Shown here in pieces: positions 24,948 through 33,381 of a stretch of DNA of 64,000 nt. Origin of the DNA: QUBU01 sp014337915 (GTDB lineage: Bacteria; Pseudomonadota; Gammaproteobacteria; Steroidobacterales; GCA-2729495). Location of the stretch: positions 1-64,000 of the forward strand of contig SZOW01000002.1 in NCBI GenBank assembly GCA_030263395.1, given 5' to 3'. How positions within the stretch are numbered: the stretch's first letter is position 1; each line of letters begins with the position of its first letter. The notes below the pieces were generated by a model that did not search any database, was not told the origin of the DNA, and worked only from the letters and a program-made list of their open reading frames with translations. A program made the position numbers and the translations under genes.

Positions 24948-25766
24948 ATGCAGATTCCCTTCACCAAGATGCACGGCCTCGGCAACGATTTCGTCGTGGT
25001 ACGTGCCGGCAATGGCCCGCCGCCACCGGCGGAAGCCATCCGTGCGCTCGCCGATCGCAAGACCGGCATCGGCTTCGACCAGCTGCTGTGGCTGGAGAAG
25101 CCGCACATCGCCGGCGCAGCGGTCTACTACCGCATCTTCAATACCGACGGCTCGGAAGCCGAGCAGTGTGGCAACGGCGCCCGCTGCATCGCCAGGCTGG
25201 TGGGTGGCGAAGGTGCCGGCGCGCTGGTGCTCCAGCACCGCGGCGGTGTTTCCCGCGCGCGCCTGGAACTCAACGGTCTGGTCAGCGTGGAGATCGCCGT
25301 GCCGCGCTTCGATCCCGCGAGCCTGCCGTTCCTGGCGGATGCCGAAGCCGCCAGCTACAGGGTGAAAGTGGGCCGACGCAACGTCGAGCTGCGCGTGGTC
25401 TCGCTCGGCAATCCGCATGCGGTGCTGCACGTCGACGACATCGACGGCGCGCCCGTCGACACGCTCGGTGCCGCGCTGGAGCGCCACGAGCGCTTTCCAA
25501 ACCGTGCTAACATCGGTTTCATGCAGGTGCTCGACCCGGAACACATCCGGCTTCGCGTCTTCGAGCGCGGCGTGGGCGAAACCCGCGCCTGTGGCACCGG
25601 GGCCTGCGCAGCGGCGGTTGTCGGCCAGCGCGCCGGCTGGCTCGCCCCGCGGGTGCATGTCGGCCTCCCGGGCGGCGAGCTGATCGTGCGCTGGGATGGA
25701 GCCGGCACTCCCGTCTGGCTCACCGGCGAAGCGGTTACCGCATTCGAGGGGACGGTGGACATATGA
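24948..25766 (+). CDS. dapF: Diaminopimelate epimerase
   Basis: 272 residues. Converts LL- to meso-diaminopimelate for lysine and peptidoglycan. The two catalytic cysteines are Cys74 (EQCGNGARC) and Cys215 (ETRACGTGAC); FTKMHGLGNDFVVV at the N terminus and the NTDGSEA motif are also present. ATG at 24948. Start of the conserved gammaproteobacterial series dapF-DUF484-xerC; its last 4 bases overlap the next start. Confidence 0.96.
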   Translation: MQIPFTKMHGLGNDFVVVRAGNGPPPPAEAIRALADRKTGIGFDQLLWLEKPHIAGAAVYYRIFNTDGSEAEQCGNGARCIARLVGGEGAGALVLQHRGGVSRARLELNGLVSVEIAVPRFDPASLPFLADAEAASYRVKVGRRNVELRVVSLGNPHAVLHVDDIDGAPVDTLGAALERHERFPNRANIGFMQVLDPEHIRLRVFERGVGETRACGTGACAAAVVGQRAGWLAPRVHVGLPGGELIVRWDGAGTPVWLTGEAVTAFEGTVDI

Positions 25767-26458
25767 GTTCAGTCACGCAGCTCGAGTACCCGGAAATTGC
25801 CGAGGAGTCCATTGCCGACTACCTCAGGGCCCACCCCGATTTCTTCGAACGCAACCTCGCCCTGCTCTCCGGCCTGCGCCTGCCCCACCGCACCACCGGT
25901 GGTGCCATATCCCTGGTGGAGCGCCAGCTCGACGTGCTGCGCCAGCGCAGCCTGGCCATGGAGACGCGGCTGAAGGAGCTGGTGGAGGTGGCGCACGGCA
26001 ATGATCGCCTGGCCAGCCGAATCCACTCGCTGGCGCTGCTGCTGATGCGCTCGCGCAGCCGCGAGGGCGTCATCGACATCCTCGACGAGCAGCTGCGCGA
26101 GGGCTTCAGCGTCGACCAGGCGGCGCTGGTGCTGTTCGACAGCGTCCCCGGCCTGGCGCAGGGCCACTCGAGCTTCGTCCGCGTGGTGCACCGCGAGGAC
26201 CCGGCCCTCGGGCCGTTCAAGTCCTTCCTGCAGAGTTCGACCCCCCGCTGCTCGCGGCTGCGCGATGCACAGCGCGATTTCCTCTTCGGCCCGGGGTCCG
26301 ACATGCAGTCCATGGCGCTGGTGCCACTCGGCCCGCGCTCCGAGTTCGGTTTCCTCGCCATCGGCAACCGCAACCCGGAGCACTTCCATCCCGCCAAAAG
26401 CATCGATTTCCTCGCGCGCCTGGGCGAGCTCACGGCCTGCGCGCTGAGCCTGCACTAG
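25763..26458 (+). CDS. DUF484 family protein (GAF-like)
   Basis: 231 residues. The first part holds the DUF484 signature VADYLRAHPDFFERN (here IADYLRAHPDFFERN) with LPHRTTGGAISLVERQL and a short coiled coil; the rest is a GAF-like domain. Function unknown, but its position between dapF and xerC is conserved across gammaproteobacteria. The ATG overlaps dapF by 4 bases. Confidence 0.9.
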   Translation: MSSVTQLEYPEIAEESIADYLRAHPDFFERNLALLSGLRLPHRTTGGAISLVERQLDVLRQRSLAMETRLKELVEVAHGNDRLASRIHSLALLLMRSRSREGVIDILDEQLREGFSVDQAALVLFDSVPGLAQGHSSFVRVVHREDPALGPFKSFLQSSTPRCSRLRDAQRDFLFGPGSDMQSMALVPLGPRSEFGFLAIGNRNPEHFHPAKSIDFLARLGELTACALSLH

Positions 26459-26506
26459 CGAGCGCGCCGCGGCGGCAACCGACGCGGGCCGTCCCGGGCA
26501 CAGCCG

Positions 26507-27415
26507 ATGGAAGCCGCCGAATGGTCCAGGGTGGAGCGCTTCCTCAGCCACCTGCAGCTGGAACGCCGCCTTTCTCCCCACACCGCCAGCGCCTACCGCC
26601 GCGACCTCGGCTGCCTCGCCGAGTTCTGCGACCGCGAGGGCATCGGCCACTGGCGCGAACTGCAGGTCCACCACCTGCGCCGCTTCGCCGCCACCAGCCA
26701 CGGCGCCGGCCTCAACCCGCGCAGCATCCAGCGCCGGCTCTCCGGCGCGCGCAGTTTCCTGCGCTACCTGGTCCGCGAGGGTGAAATCAGCGCGAACCCC
26801 GGAGTCGGCGTGTCCGCCCCGCGGGGCGCGCGTCGCCTGCCGGCAACGCTGGACGTAGACCAGATGGGCCATCTCCTCGGCATCCGCGGCGACGACCCGG
26901 TGACCGTGCGCGACCGCGCCATACTGGAGCTGCTTTATTCCTCCGGGCTGCGCCTCGCCGAACTCGTGGGCCTCGACCTGGGCGACATCGACCTCACGGA
27001 CGGCCTGGTGCGCGTCACCGGCAAGGGCCGCAAGACGCGGCTGGTGCCCGTCGGCCGCAGCGCCCGCGAGGCCGTGGCCGGCTGGCTGCGGCAGCGCTCC
27101 GGCATGGCTGCGGTGGAGGAGCGCGCGCTGTTTACCGGCCTGCGCGGCCGGCGCATCAGCCCGCGCTCGGTGCAGGCCCGGGTCAGCCATTGGGCGCGCC
27201 GCTCCGGGCTCGGCCAGCGCGTGCACCCGCACCTGTTCCGGCACAGCTTCGCCAGCCACCTGCTGGAATCCAGCGGCGACCTGCGCAGCGTGCAGGAGAT
27301 GCTCGGCCACGCCAACATCAGCACCACGCAGATCTACACCCACCTGGACTTCCAGCACCTCGCCCAGGTCTATGACAAGGCCCATCCCCGGGCGCGCCGG
27401 TCTCCCAAGGCATGA
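26507..27415 (+). CDS. xerC: Tyrosine recombinase XerC
   Basis: 302 residues. With XerD it resolves chromosome dimers at dif. The core-binding N-terminal domain is followed by the catalytic domain with all six residues in place: Arg149 (SGLRLAEL), Lys173 (TGKGRK), His242 and Arg245 (HLFRHSFA), His268 (LGHANIS) and the nucleophile Tyr277 (TQIYTHLD). ATG at 26507. Its neighbours (dapF, DUF484) identify it as chromosomal XerC rather than a phage integrase. Confidence 0.96.
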   Translation: MEAAEWSRVERFLSHLQLERRLSPHTASAYRRDLGCLAEFCDREGIGHWRELQVHHLRRFAATSHGAGLNPRSIQRRLSGARSFLRYLVREGEISANPGVGVSAPRGARRLPATLDVDQMGHLLGIRGDDPVTVRDRAILELLYSSGLRLAELVGLDLGDIDLTDGLVRVTGKGRKTRLVPVGRSAREAVAGWLRQRSGMAAVEERALFTGLRGRRISPRSVQARVSHWARRSGLGQRVHPHLFRHSFASHLLESSGDLRSVQEMLGHANISTTQIYTHLDFQHLAQVYDKAHPRARRSPKA

Positions 27416-27546
27416 AGCCGCCGCCAGGCAGCTTGCAGTCCGGACCGGTCAACCGCCAGGGGCCTGCAGCGTTCCTGTCCTGCATGTGGCCGGAGCTGGC
27501 AGCGGTGGACGCTGTCGTGCAGGCCGCCAGACCCCAAGGAGTATCC

Positions 27547-28017
27547 ATGTCAACCAGGACCCTGATCGCGACCGTTTCCATGACCGCCCTGCTGGCACTG
27601 GCGCCGCTGGCCCTGCGGGCCGACGACACGGCCCCGCCGAACATGCCGCAGGCGAAGGAGTGGTGCCAGCAGAACCCGGAAAAGTGCGCGGAGATGCGCC
27701 AGAACCGTGAGGAATGGTGCACGAAGAACCCGGCCGAATGCGAAAAGATGAAGGCGAAGCGCGCCGAACGCGAAGACTGGTGCAAGAACAATCCCGCTGA
27801 GTGCCAGAAGCAGCGCGAGGAGCGCCGGCAGCGCATGCAGCAGATGAAGGCGAAGTGCGACGCCGATCCGGCTGCCTGCGAGGCACGCAAGCAGCAGCTG
27901 CGGGACATGAAAGCGAAGTGCGATGCCGATCCGGCGAAGTGCAAGGAGTACAGGCAGCAGATGCGTGACAGCTGGCAGCAGAAGCACGGCAAGGATGCGG
28001 GCAAGCCCCAGACCTGA
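27547..28017 (+). CDS. Secreted cysteine-repeat protein
   Basis: 156 residues. A signal peptide (1-25, cut after LRA) is followed by a very hydrophilic, Lys/Glu/Gln-rich helical protein with five copies of a Cys-x6-Cys unit containing Asn-Pro or Asp-Pro: Cys pairs 40/47, 58/65, 79/86, 104/111 and 125/132, 18-25 residues apart. Three units have Trp before the first Cys. The two last units are almost identical (CDADPA). In the periplasm each pair could form a disulfide-pinned turn or bind metal. No family recognised. Start fixed by AAGGAG 5 bases upstream of the ATG. A strong terminator follows. Confidence 0.75.
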   Translation: MSTRTLIATVSMTALLALAPLALRADDTAPPNMPQAKEWCQQNPEKCAEMRQNREEWCTKNPAECEKMKAKRAEREDWCKNNPAECQKQREERRQRMQQMKAKCDADPAACEARKQQLRDMKAKCDADPAKCKEYRQQMRDSWQQKHGKDAGKPQT

Positions 28018-28040
28018 GCTGCCGTCAATCCGTAGCTGGC

Positions 28041-28068
28041 GCAGCGGGGCCCGTCCGGGCCCCGCTGC
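28041..28068 (+). terminator. Strong hairpin terminator after the cysteine-repeat gene
   Basis: GCAGCGGGGCCCG and CGGGCCCCGCTGC form a perfect 13-bp inverted repeat with almost no loop, 23 bases past the stop, followed by ATTTCT. It separates this gene from hslVU. Confidence 0.75.
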
Positions 28069-28084
28069 ATTTCTGCCCCTGGCC

Positions 28085-28113
28085 GGTTGAAAGATGCCAA
28101 AGCGCCCCGACAT
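28085..28113 (+). promoter_or_regulatory. Sigma-32-like heat-shock promoter of hslVU
   Basis: GGTTGAAA at 28085-28092 and CCCCGACAT at 28105-28113. With the TTGAA core and a 13-base spacer to CCCC this fits the RpoH consensus (CTTGAA, N13-15, CCCCATnT). It is about 55 bases before the hslV ATG, and hslVU is a classic RpoH target. Confidence 0.65.
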
Positions 28114-28168
28114 CAGCAGCGGGTCGTGTAGCATCTTCACCCCCGCCGCCAGGCCAGCGAGTACCACC

Positions 28169-28705
28169 ATGCAGCAGTTCGACGGCACTACCATCGTCTC
28201 CGTGCGCCGCAACGGCGTGGTCGCCATCGGCGGCGACGGCCAGGTGACGATGGGCAACACGGTGATGAAGGCCAATGCCCGCAAGGTGCGGCAGCTCGCC
28301 GAGGGCAGGGTCATCGCCGGCTTCGCCGGCGGCACCGCCGATGCCTTCACCCTGTTCGAACTCTTCGAGGCCAAGCTGACCCAGCATGGCAACCTGACCC
28401 GCTCGGCCATCGAACTGGCCAAGGACTGGCGCACCGACCGCCGGCTGCGCCGCCTGGAGGCGCTGCTCTGCGTCGCCGACGCGGAGAAGTCGCTGGTGAT
28501 CTCCGGCAACGGCGACGTCATCGAGCCCGAGGACGACCTCATGGCCATCGGCTCCGGCGGCCCGTTCGCCCAGGCCGCCGCGCGCGCGCTGCTGGACCAC
28601 ACCGAGCTCGCGGCGGCCGACGTCGTGCGCCGCGCGCTGGAGATCGCCGCCGGCATCTGCATCTATACCAACAGCAATATCGTCATCGAGACCCTGCCCC
28701 GCTGA
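28169..28705 (+). CDS. hslV: HslV, proteolytic subunit of HslUV protease
   Basis: 178 residues. A Thr-type peptidase: after removal of MQQFDG the nucleophile is Thr7 (TTIVSVRRNG). Other marks are GDGQVTMGNTVMKANARKVRQL, FAGGTADAFTLFELFE and IGSGGPFAQAAARALL. The dodecamer docks with HslU hexamers and degrades unfolded or regulatory proteins. ATG at 28169 chosen; the longer reading from 28094 would run through the heat-shock promoter. hslU follows by 26 bases. Confidence 0.97.
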   Translation: MQQFDGTTIVSVRRNGVVAIGGDGQVTMGNTVMKANARKVRQLAEGRVIAGFAGGTADAFTLFELFEAKLTQHGNLTRSAIELAKDWRTDRRLRRLEALLCVADAEKSLVISGNGDVIEPEDDLMAIGSGGPFAQAAARALLDHTELAAADVVRRALEIAAGICIYTNSNIVIETLPR

Positions 28706-28731
28706 TCGCGGGCCGGGCCCAGGGAGCCAGC

Positions 28732-30066
28732 ATGTCGCAGATGACCCCGCGCGAGATCGTCCAGGAACTGGACAAGCACATCATCGGCCAGGACCAGGCC
28801 AAGCGCGCCGTGGCCATCGCGCTGCGCAACCGCTGGCGGCGCATGCAGGTTCCCGAGCCGCTGCGCCAGGAGATCACGCCGAAGAACATCCTGATGATCG
28901 GTCCCACCGGCGTCGGCAAGACCGAAATCGCCCGCCGCCTGGCGCGGCTCGCCAACGCGCCCTTCGTCAAGGTCGAGGCGACCAAGTTCACCGAGGTCGG
29001 CTACGTCGGCCGCGATGTCGACAGCATCATCCGCGACCTCGCGGATGCGGCGGTGAAACTGACGCGCGAGACCGCCACCGCCAGCGTGCGCCACCGCGCC
29101 GAGGATGCCGCCGAGGAGCGGGTGCTCGACGCGCTGCTGCCCCCGCCGCCCGCCGGCTTCGGTGCCGCCGCAGCCGAGGGCCGTGAGTCCGAGACCCGGC
29201 AGAAGTTCCGCAAGATGCTGCGTGAGGGCCAGCTCGACGACCGCGAGATCGAGATCGAGCTGCGTGCCATGCCGGCAGGCGTGGAGATCATGGCGCCACC
29301 CGGCATGGAGGAGATGACCAGCCAGCTGCAGGGCCTGTTCCAGAACCTCGGCGCACAGCGCCGCAAGCAGCGCAAGCTCAAGGTGCGCGATGCGCTGGAC
29401 CTGCTGGTGGACGAGGAAGCGGCGCGGCTGGTCAACGACGAGGAAATCAAGGCCGAGGCGCTGCGCAACGTCGAGCAGAACGGCATCGTGTTCATCGACG
29501 AGATCGACAAGGTCGCGCGCCGCGGCGAGGCCATCGGCGGCGCCGATGTGTCGCGCGAAGGCGTGCAACGCGACCTGCTGCCGCTGGTGGAAGGCTGCAC
29601 CGTCAGCACCAAGTACGGCATGGTGCGCACCGACCACGTGCTGTTCATCGCCTCGGGCGCCTTCCATGCCTCAAAGCCTTCGGACCTGGTGCCCGAGCTG
29701 CAGGGCCGGTTCCCGATCCGCGTCGAGCTCGCTTCGCTCACCGCCGACGATTTCGTGCGCATCCTCACCGAACCGGATGCCTCGCTCTGCGCCCAGTACA
29801 CCGCCCTGCTCGCCACCGAGGGCGTGGCCATCAGCTTCACGGCCGACGGCGTCCGGCGCCTCGCCGAGATCGCCCACCACGCCAACCAGCAGATGGAAAA
29901 CATCGGCGCCCGCCGCCTGCACACCGTGCTGGAGCGCCTGCTCGAGAGCGTCTCCTACGAGGCCGCCGACCGTGGCGGCCAGGCCCTGGCCGTGGACGCC
30001 GCCTACGTCGACCGGCACCTCGGTGACCTGGCGAAGAACCAGGACCTGAGTCGCTACATCCTCTGA
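28732..30066 (+). CDS. hslU: HslU, ATPase subunit of HslUV protease
   Basis: 444 residues, normal length. MTPREIVQELDKHIIGQDQAKRAVAIALRNRWRR at the N terminus, Walker A GPTGVGKT (57-64), the pore motif GYVGRD, the intermediate domain (about 110-240), Walker B IVFIDEIDK, and the C-terminal RYIL tail that inserts into HslV. An AAA+ unfoldase of the Clp/Hsp100 family. It ends 4 bases before a palindromic repeat element. Confidence 0.98.
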   Translation: MSQMTPREIVQELDKHIIGQDQAKRAVAIALRNRWRRMQVPEPLRQEITPKNILMIGPTGVGKTEIARRLARLANAPFVKVEATKFTEVGYVGRDVDSIIRDLADAAVKLTRETATASVRHRAEDAAEERVLDALLPPPPAGFGAAAAEGRESETRQKFRKMLREGQLDDREIEIELRAMPAGVEIMAPPGMEEMTSQLQGLFQNLGAQRRKQRKLKVRDALDLLVDEEAARLVNDEEIKAEALRNVEQNGIVFIDEIDKVARRGEAIGGADVSREGVQRDLLPLVEGCTVSTKYGMVRTDHVLFIASGAFHASKPSDLVPELQGRFPIRVELASLTADDFVRILTEPDASLCAQYTALLATEGVAISFTADGVRRLAEIAHHANQQMENIGARRLHTVLERLLESVSYEAADRGGQALAVDAAYVDRHLGDLAKNQDLSRYIL

Positions 30067-30070
30067 AATC

Positions 30071-30150
30071 CGGGGACAGTTTACTCATCTCGCGCCGAGG
30101 ACCACTCCCATCGCGGATGACGTCTGCGGGAATTGAGTAAACTGTCCCCG
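30071..30150. repeat. Palindromic repeat element (REP/MITE-like) between hslU and ubiE
   Basis: Two perfect 17-base arms, CGGGGACAGTTTACTCA (30071-30087) and its reverse complement at 30134-30150, enclose 46 bases. The GGGGACAG-TTTACTCA type of sequence is, from general knowledge, often found in dispersed REP-like repeats linked to REP-associated tyrosine transposases. No transposase lies here. The right arm ends on the first base of the ubiE GTG start codon. It could also fold into a long transcript hairpin. Confidence 0.7.
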
Positions 30151-30893
30151 TGTCCGACACCACGCATTTCGGGTTCCAGACGGTTGCCACTGCGGAGAAG
30201 GCCGGCAGGGTCCGCCAGGTCTTCGATTCGGTCGCCGACCGCTATGACCTGATGAATGACCTCATGTCCGGTGGCCTGCACCGGCTCTGGAAGCGCTTCG
30301 CCCTGACACGCACCGGGCTGCGCCCCGGGCAGACGGCACTCGATGTCGCCGGCGGCACCGGTGACATCACTGCCGGCCTCTGCCGGCAGGTGGGCCGCGA
30401 CGGCCGGGTAGTGCTCACCGACATCAACGCCGCGATGCTCGCCAACGGCCGGCGCCGTCTGGTGGACCGCGGCATCGTCGGTAACGTCGCCTATGTCCAG
30501 GCCGACGCCGAGCGGCTGCCCTTCGCGCCGGAGAGTTTCCACTGCGTGAGCATCGCCTTCGGCCTGCGCAACGTCACCGACAAGGCCGCGGCGCTGCGCA
30601 GCATGGCGCGGGTACTGCGCCCGGGCGGCCGCCTGCTGGTGCTGGAATTCTCGAAGCCGGCCCTGCCCCTGCTCGAGCCGGTGTACGACGCCTACTCGTT
30701 CAGGGTCCTGCCCTGGCTGGGCAGCGTGGTGGCAGGCGACGCGGCCAGCTACCGCTATCTCGCCGAATCGATCCGCATGCATCCCGACCAGGAAACGCTG
30801 CGCCAGATGATGGGCGATGCCGGGCTCGAGGACTGCCGCTTCCACAACCTGAGTGGCGGCATCGTCGCGCTGCACCTCGGCTTCCGTTACTGA
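30150..30893 (+). CDS. ubiE: Ubiquinone/menaquinone C-methyltransferase UbiE
   Basis: 247 residues. A SAM-dependent class I methyltransferase for the C-methylation in ubiquinone synthesis. Signatures: VFDSVADRYDLMNDLMSGGLHRLWKR, motif I LDVAGGTGDIT, FGLRNVTDKAAALRSMARVLRPGGRLLVLEFS, and the C-terminal NLSGGIVALHLGFRY. The start is the GTG at 30150; no Shine-Dalgarno site is present because the upstream bases belong to the palindromic repeat. First of ubiE-ubiJ-ubiB. Confidence 0.94.
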   Translation: MSDTTHFGFQTVATAEKAGRVRQVFDSVADRYDLMNDLMSGGLHRLWKRFALTRTGLRPGQTALDVAGGTGDITAGLCRQVGRDGRVVLTDINAAMLANGRRRLVDRGIVGNVAYVQADAERLPFAPESFHCVSIAFGLRNVTDKAAALRSMARVLRPGGRLLVLEFSKPALPLLEPVYDAYSFRVLPWLGSVVAGDAASYRYLAESIRMHPDQETLRQMMGDAGLEDCRFHNLSGGIVALHLGFRY

Positions 30894-30905
30894 GGACCGC
30901 CGGCC

Positions 30906-31514
30906 ATGCTCGCCGAAATGCTGTTTCGCCCCTTCGAGATGCTGGTCAACCGCGGCCTGGCGCAGTCCACCAGTGCCCAGGCGCTGGCGCGCGGCCTCGA
31001 AGGCCGCATCCTTGGCCTCGCCATCGACGGCACGCCGCTGGACCTGCGCCTGAAGGTCAGCGCCGGCCGCGTCTGCCTGGCGCTGCCGGATGGCGCCGCC
31101 CCGGATGCCACCCTGAGCGGCACGCTGCTCGGCCTCGGCCGCCTGCTGCGCGACGATCCGCAGGCCGCGGTCCGCGAAGGCGCGGTGCGCATGACCGGCG
31201 ACACCGATATCGCCAACCGCTTCCGGGAGCTGCTGCGCTTCGCCGCCCCGGACATCGAGGAGGAACTGGCGCGGTTGCTCGGCGACCCGCTGGCACGACA
31301 GCTGGGCAATGCCGCGCGCGCGGCGGGCGCATGGGGCAGCGATGCCGGGCGCAGCGTGGCGCGCAGCGTTGCCGATTACCTGCAGGACGAGGCGCGCGTG
31401 GTGGCCACGGGCTGCGAGCTCAGGGCGTTCGCCGAGGCGGTCGACACGCTGGCGAACGACGTGGCGCGCAGCGAGGCGCGGGTGGCGCGGCTGGAGGAGG
31501 GGCAGGACGGTTGA
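30906..31514 (+). CDS. ubiJ: Ubiquinone biosynthesis accessory factor UbiJ
   Basis: 202 residues. N-terminal SCP2-like lipid-binding domain (about 15-110, with the LDLRLKVSAGRVCLAL and DATLSGTLLGLGRLLRDDPQAAVREGAVRMTGD blocks) and a C-terminal helical part with a coiled coil (VARSEARVARLEE). UbiJ binds lipid intermediates in the soluble Ubi complex together with UbiK. Between ubiE (12-base gap) and ubiB, the usual order. Confidence 0.92.
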   Translation: MLAEMLFRPFEMLVNRGLAQSTSAQALARGLEGRILGLAIDGTPLDLRLKVSAGRVCLALPDGAAPDATLSGTLLGLGRLLRDDPQAAVREGAVRMTGDTDIANRFRELLRFAAPDIEEELARLLGDPLARQLGNAARAAGAWGSDAGRSVARSVADYLQDEARVVATGCELRAFAEAVDTLANDVARSEARVARLEEGQDG

Positions 31515-31632
31515 CGGCGGCGGGAGCCGGGCGGACGACCGTCCCGCAGTGGTTCCCTGTCATTCGCTCTATCCCTGACTGCTCCGCGCCGCGCCAATAC
31601 CGGCGCGCGCAACAGCCGGATGCAACCGCAAC

Positions 31633-33297
31633 ATGACCATGCCCAGGCTGCGCCTCCTCCTGCGTCTCCTCGCCATCCAGCGGGTGCTGTTCCGGCACGG
31701 GCTCGACGAGTTCATCGTCCAGATCCACCTGTTCCGGCCGTTCCGCTTCCTGCTCTATCTCTGGCCCTTCTACTGGCTGGGCCGCGACACCACACGGCCG
31801 CGCGCCCAGCGCCTGCGCGAAGCGCTGCAGGAGCTGGGGCCGATCTACGTGAAGTTCGGCCAGTCGGTGTCCACGCGCCAGGACCTGCTGCCCGCGGACA
31901 TCGGCGCGGAGCTGGCCAAGCTGCAGGACCAGGTGCCGCCCTTCCCCTCCGCACAGGCGCTGGCCGAGGTCGCACGCGCCTACGGACGCCCGGCCAGCGA
32001 GGTGTTTGCGCACTTCGAGCAGCAGGCGCTGGCCGCAGCCTCCATTGCCCAGGTGCATGCCGCGAGGCTGCCGGACGGCGAGGAGGTGGTGGTGAAGATC
32101 CTGCGCCCACGGGTGCGCGAGCAGGTCGAGCAGGACCTCGAGGTGCTCTACGCCGTGGCGCGGCTCGCCGAACGCTGGTGGCGCGAGAGCCGCCGGCTGC
32201 GGCCGGTGGAGCTGGTGGCCGAGTACGAGAAGACCATCATCAACGAACTCGACCTGATGCGGGAAACCGCCAACGCCGCGCAACTGCGACGCAACTTCGA
32301 GGGCGACCCCAAGCTCTACGTGCCGCAGGTCTACTGGGACTTCTGCCGGCCCAATGTCATGGTGATGGAGCGTATCCACGGCATTCCCATCGACGACATG
32401 CCGGCCCTGCTCGCAGCGAAGGTCAACATCGCGCGGCTCGCCGCCAATGGCGTGGCGATCTTCTTCACCCAGGTGTTCCGCGACAACTTCTTCCATGCTG
32501 ACATGCACCCGGGCAACATCTTCGTCGATGCGCGCGACCCGGAGCACCCGAAGTACTGCGCCGTGGATTTCGGCATCGTCGGCACCCTGAGCGAGGGCGA
32601 CCGCCGCTACCTGGCCGAGAACTTCCTCGCCTTCTTCGACCGCGACTACCAGCGCGTGGCCCAGCTGCACGTGGATTCGCAGTGGGTGCCGCCGGGCACG
32701 CGGGTGGACGAGTTCGAGTCGGCCATCCGCTCGGTCTGCGAGCCGGTGTTCAACAAGCCGCTGAAGGACATCTCCTTCGGCCAGGTGCTGCTGCGCCTGT
32801 TCCAGACCGCACGGCAGTTCGACATGGAAGTGCAGCCGCAGCTGATGCTGCTGCAGAAGACGCTGGTGCAGATCGAAGGGCTCGGCCGCGCGCTCTATCC
32901 CGAGCTCGACCTCTGGGAGACCGGCTATCCGGTGCTCAAGGCCTGGGTGCGCGAGCAGGCGGGCCCACGCGCGACGCTGCGCCGGCTGCGCCGCGAACTG
33001 CCTGACCTGCGCTACGCGCTGGAAAAACTGCCGGGCGCCTTGCGGCGCTTCGTCGAAGCGAATTCCAACGACCGGCCCGCCGCGAACACGGTGCCGGAAC
33101 AGGCGTCGACCGGCAGCCGGGGCAATGCCTCATCGCGGTACTGGCTGGGTGCCGGAGCCACGCTGCTGCTTGGCGGCGTGCTGTTCCTCGGCCTCGGTGC
33201 CGACCCGCACTGGGTTGGCTGGGCGCTCGGGGTCGCGGGGCTGGCAACGCTCTGGGCGGGGCGCCCGCGGCCCTGGGCGGGGCGCCCGCGGCCCTGA
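31633..33297 (+). CDS. ubiB: UbiB, atypical kinase for ubiquinone synthesis
   Basis: 554 residues. The UbiB/ADCK family KxGQ motif (Lys74-Gln77, YVKFGQSVSTRQDLLP), Ala-rich nucleotide loop AAASIAQVHAA, and the catalytic HADMHPGNIF and VDFGIVG motifs are present. Two C-terminal hydrophobic segments (about 495-545) anchor it in the inner membrane. It supports ubiquinone synthesis, probably by ATP-dependent handling of lipid intermediates. The last 14 codons contain a perfect duplication (WAGRPRP twice). ATG at 31633, with a second ATG two codons later. Confidence 0.95.
   Translation: MTMPRLRLLLRLLAIQRVLFRHGLDEFIVQIHLFRPFRFLLYLWPFYWLGRDTTRPRAQRLREALQELGPIYVKFGQSVSTRQDLLPADIGAELAKLQDQVPPFPSAQALAEVARAYGRPASEVFAHFEQQALAAASIAQVHAARLPDGEEVVVKILRPRVREQVEQDLEVLYAVARLAERWWRESRRLRPVELVAEYEKTIINELDLMRETANAAQLRRNFEGDPKLYVPQVYWDFCRPNVMVMERIHGIPIDDMPALLAAKVNIARLAANGVAIFFTQVFRDNFFHADMHPGNIFVDARDPEHPKYCAVDFGIVGTLSEGDRRYLAENFLAFFDRDYQRVAQLHVDSQWVPPGTRVDEFESAIRSVCEPVFNKPLKDISFGQVLLRLFQTARQFDMEVQPQLMLLQKTLVQIEGLGRALYPELDLWETGYPVLKAWVREQAGPRATLRRLRRELPDLRYALEKLPGALRRFVEANSNDRPAANTVPEQASTGSRGNASSRYWLGAGATLLLGGVLFLGLGADPHWVGWALGVAGLATLWAGRPRPWAGRPRP
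33252..33293. repeat. 21-bp perfect tandem duplication in the ubiB 3' end
   Basis: The unit at 33252-33272 (starting CTGGGCGGGGCGC) is repeated exactly at 33273-33293, just before the TGA. It keeps the frame and adds seven residues. Confidence 0.9.
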
Positions 33298-33318
33298 CCG
33301 TCGGCCCGGCGCGGCCAG

Positions 33319-33366
33319 AAATCAGCCTGATATTGTCACTGACAATATTCTGGCTGTTTTAATTAT
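33319..33366. terminator. Bidirectional terminator between ubiB and the small coiled-coil gene
   Basis: A central perfect palindrome, ATATTGTCA-C-TGACAATAT (33330-33348), is flanked by CAGCC (33323-33327) and GGCTG (33352-33356), with A residues before and a TTTTAATTATAGTTTT tract after. Placed between convergent genes, it fits termination in both directions. A regulator site is a less likely reading. Confidence 0.7.
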
Positions 33367-33381
33367 AGTTTTAACAATGAG

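Noticed and set aside
30071..30150. Insertion sequence
   Set aside because: The element is only 80 bases, has no transposase and no visible target-site duplication; it is a palindromic repeat, not an IS.
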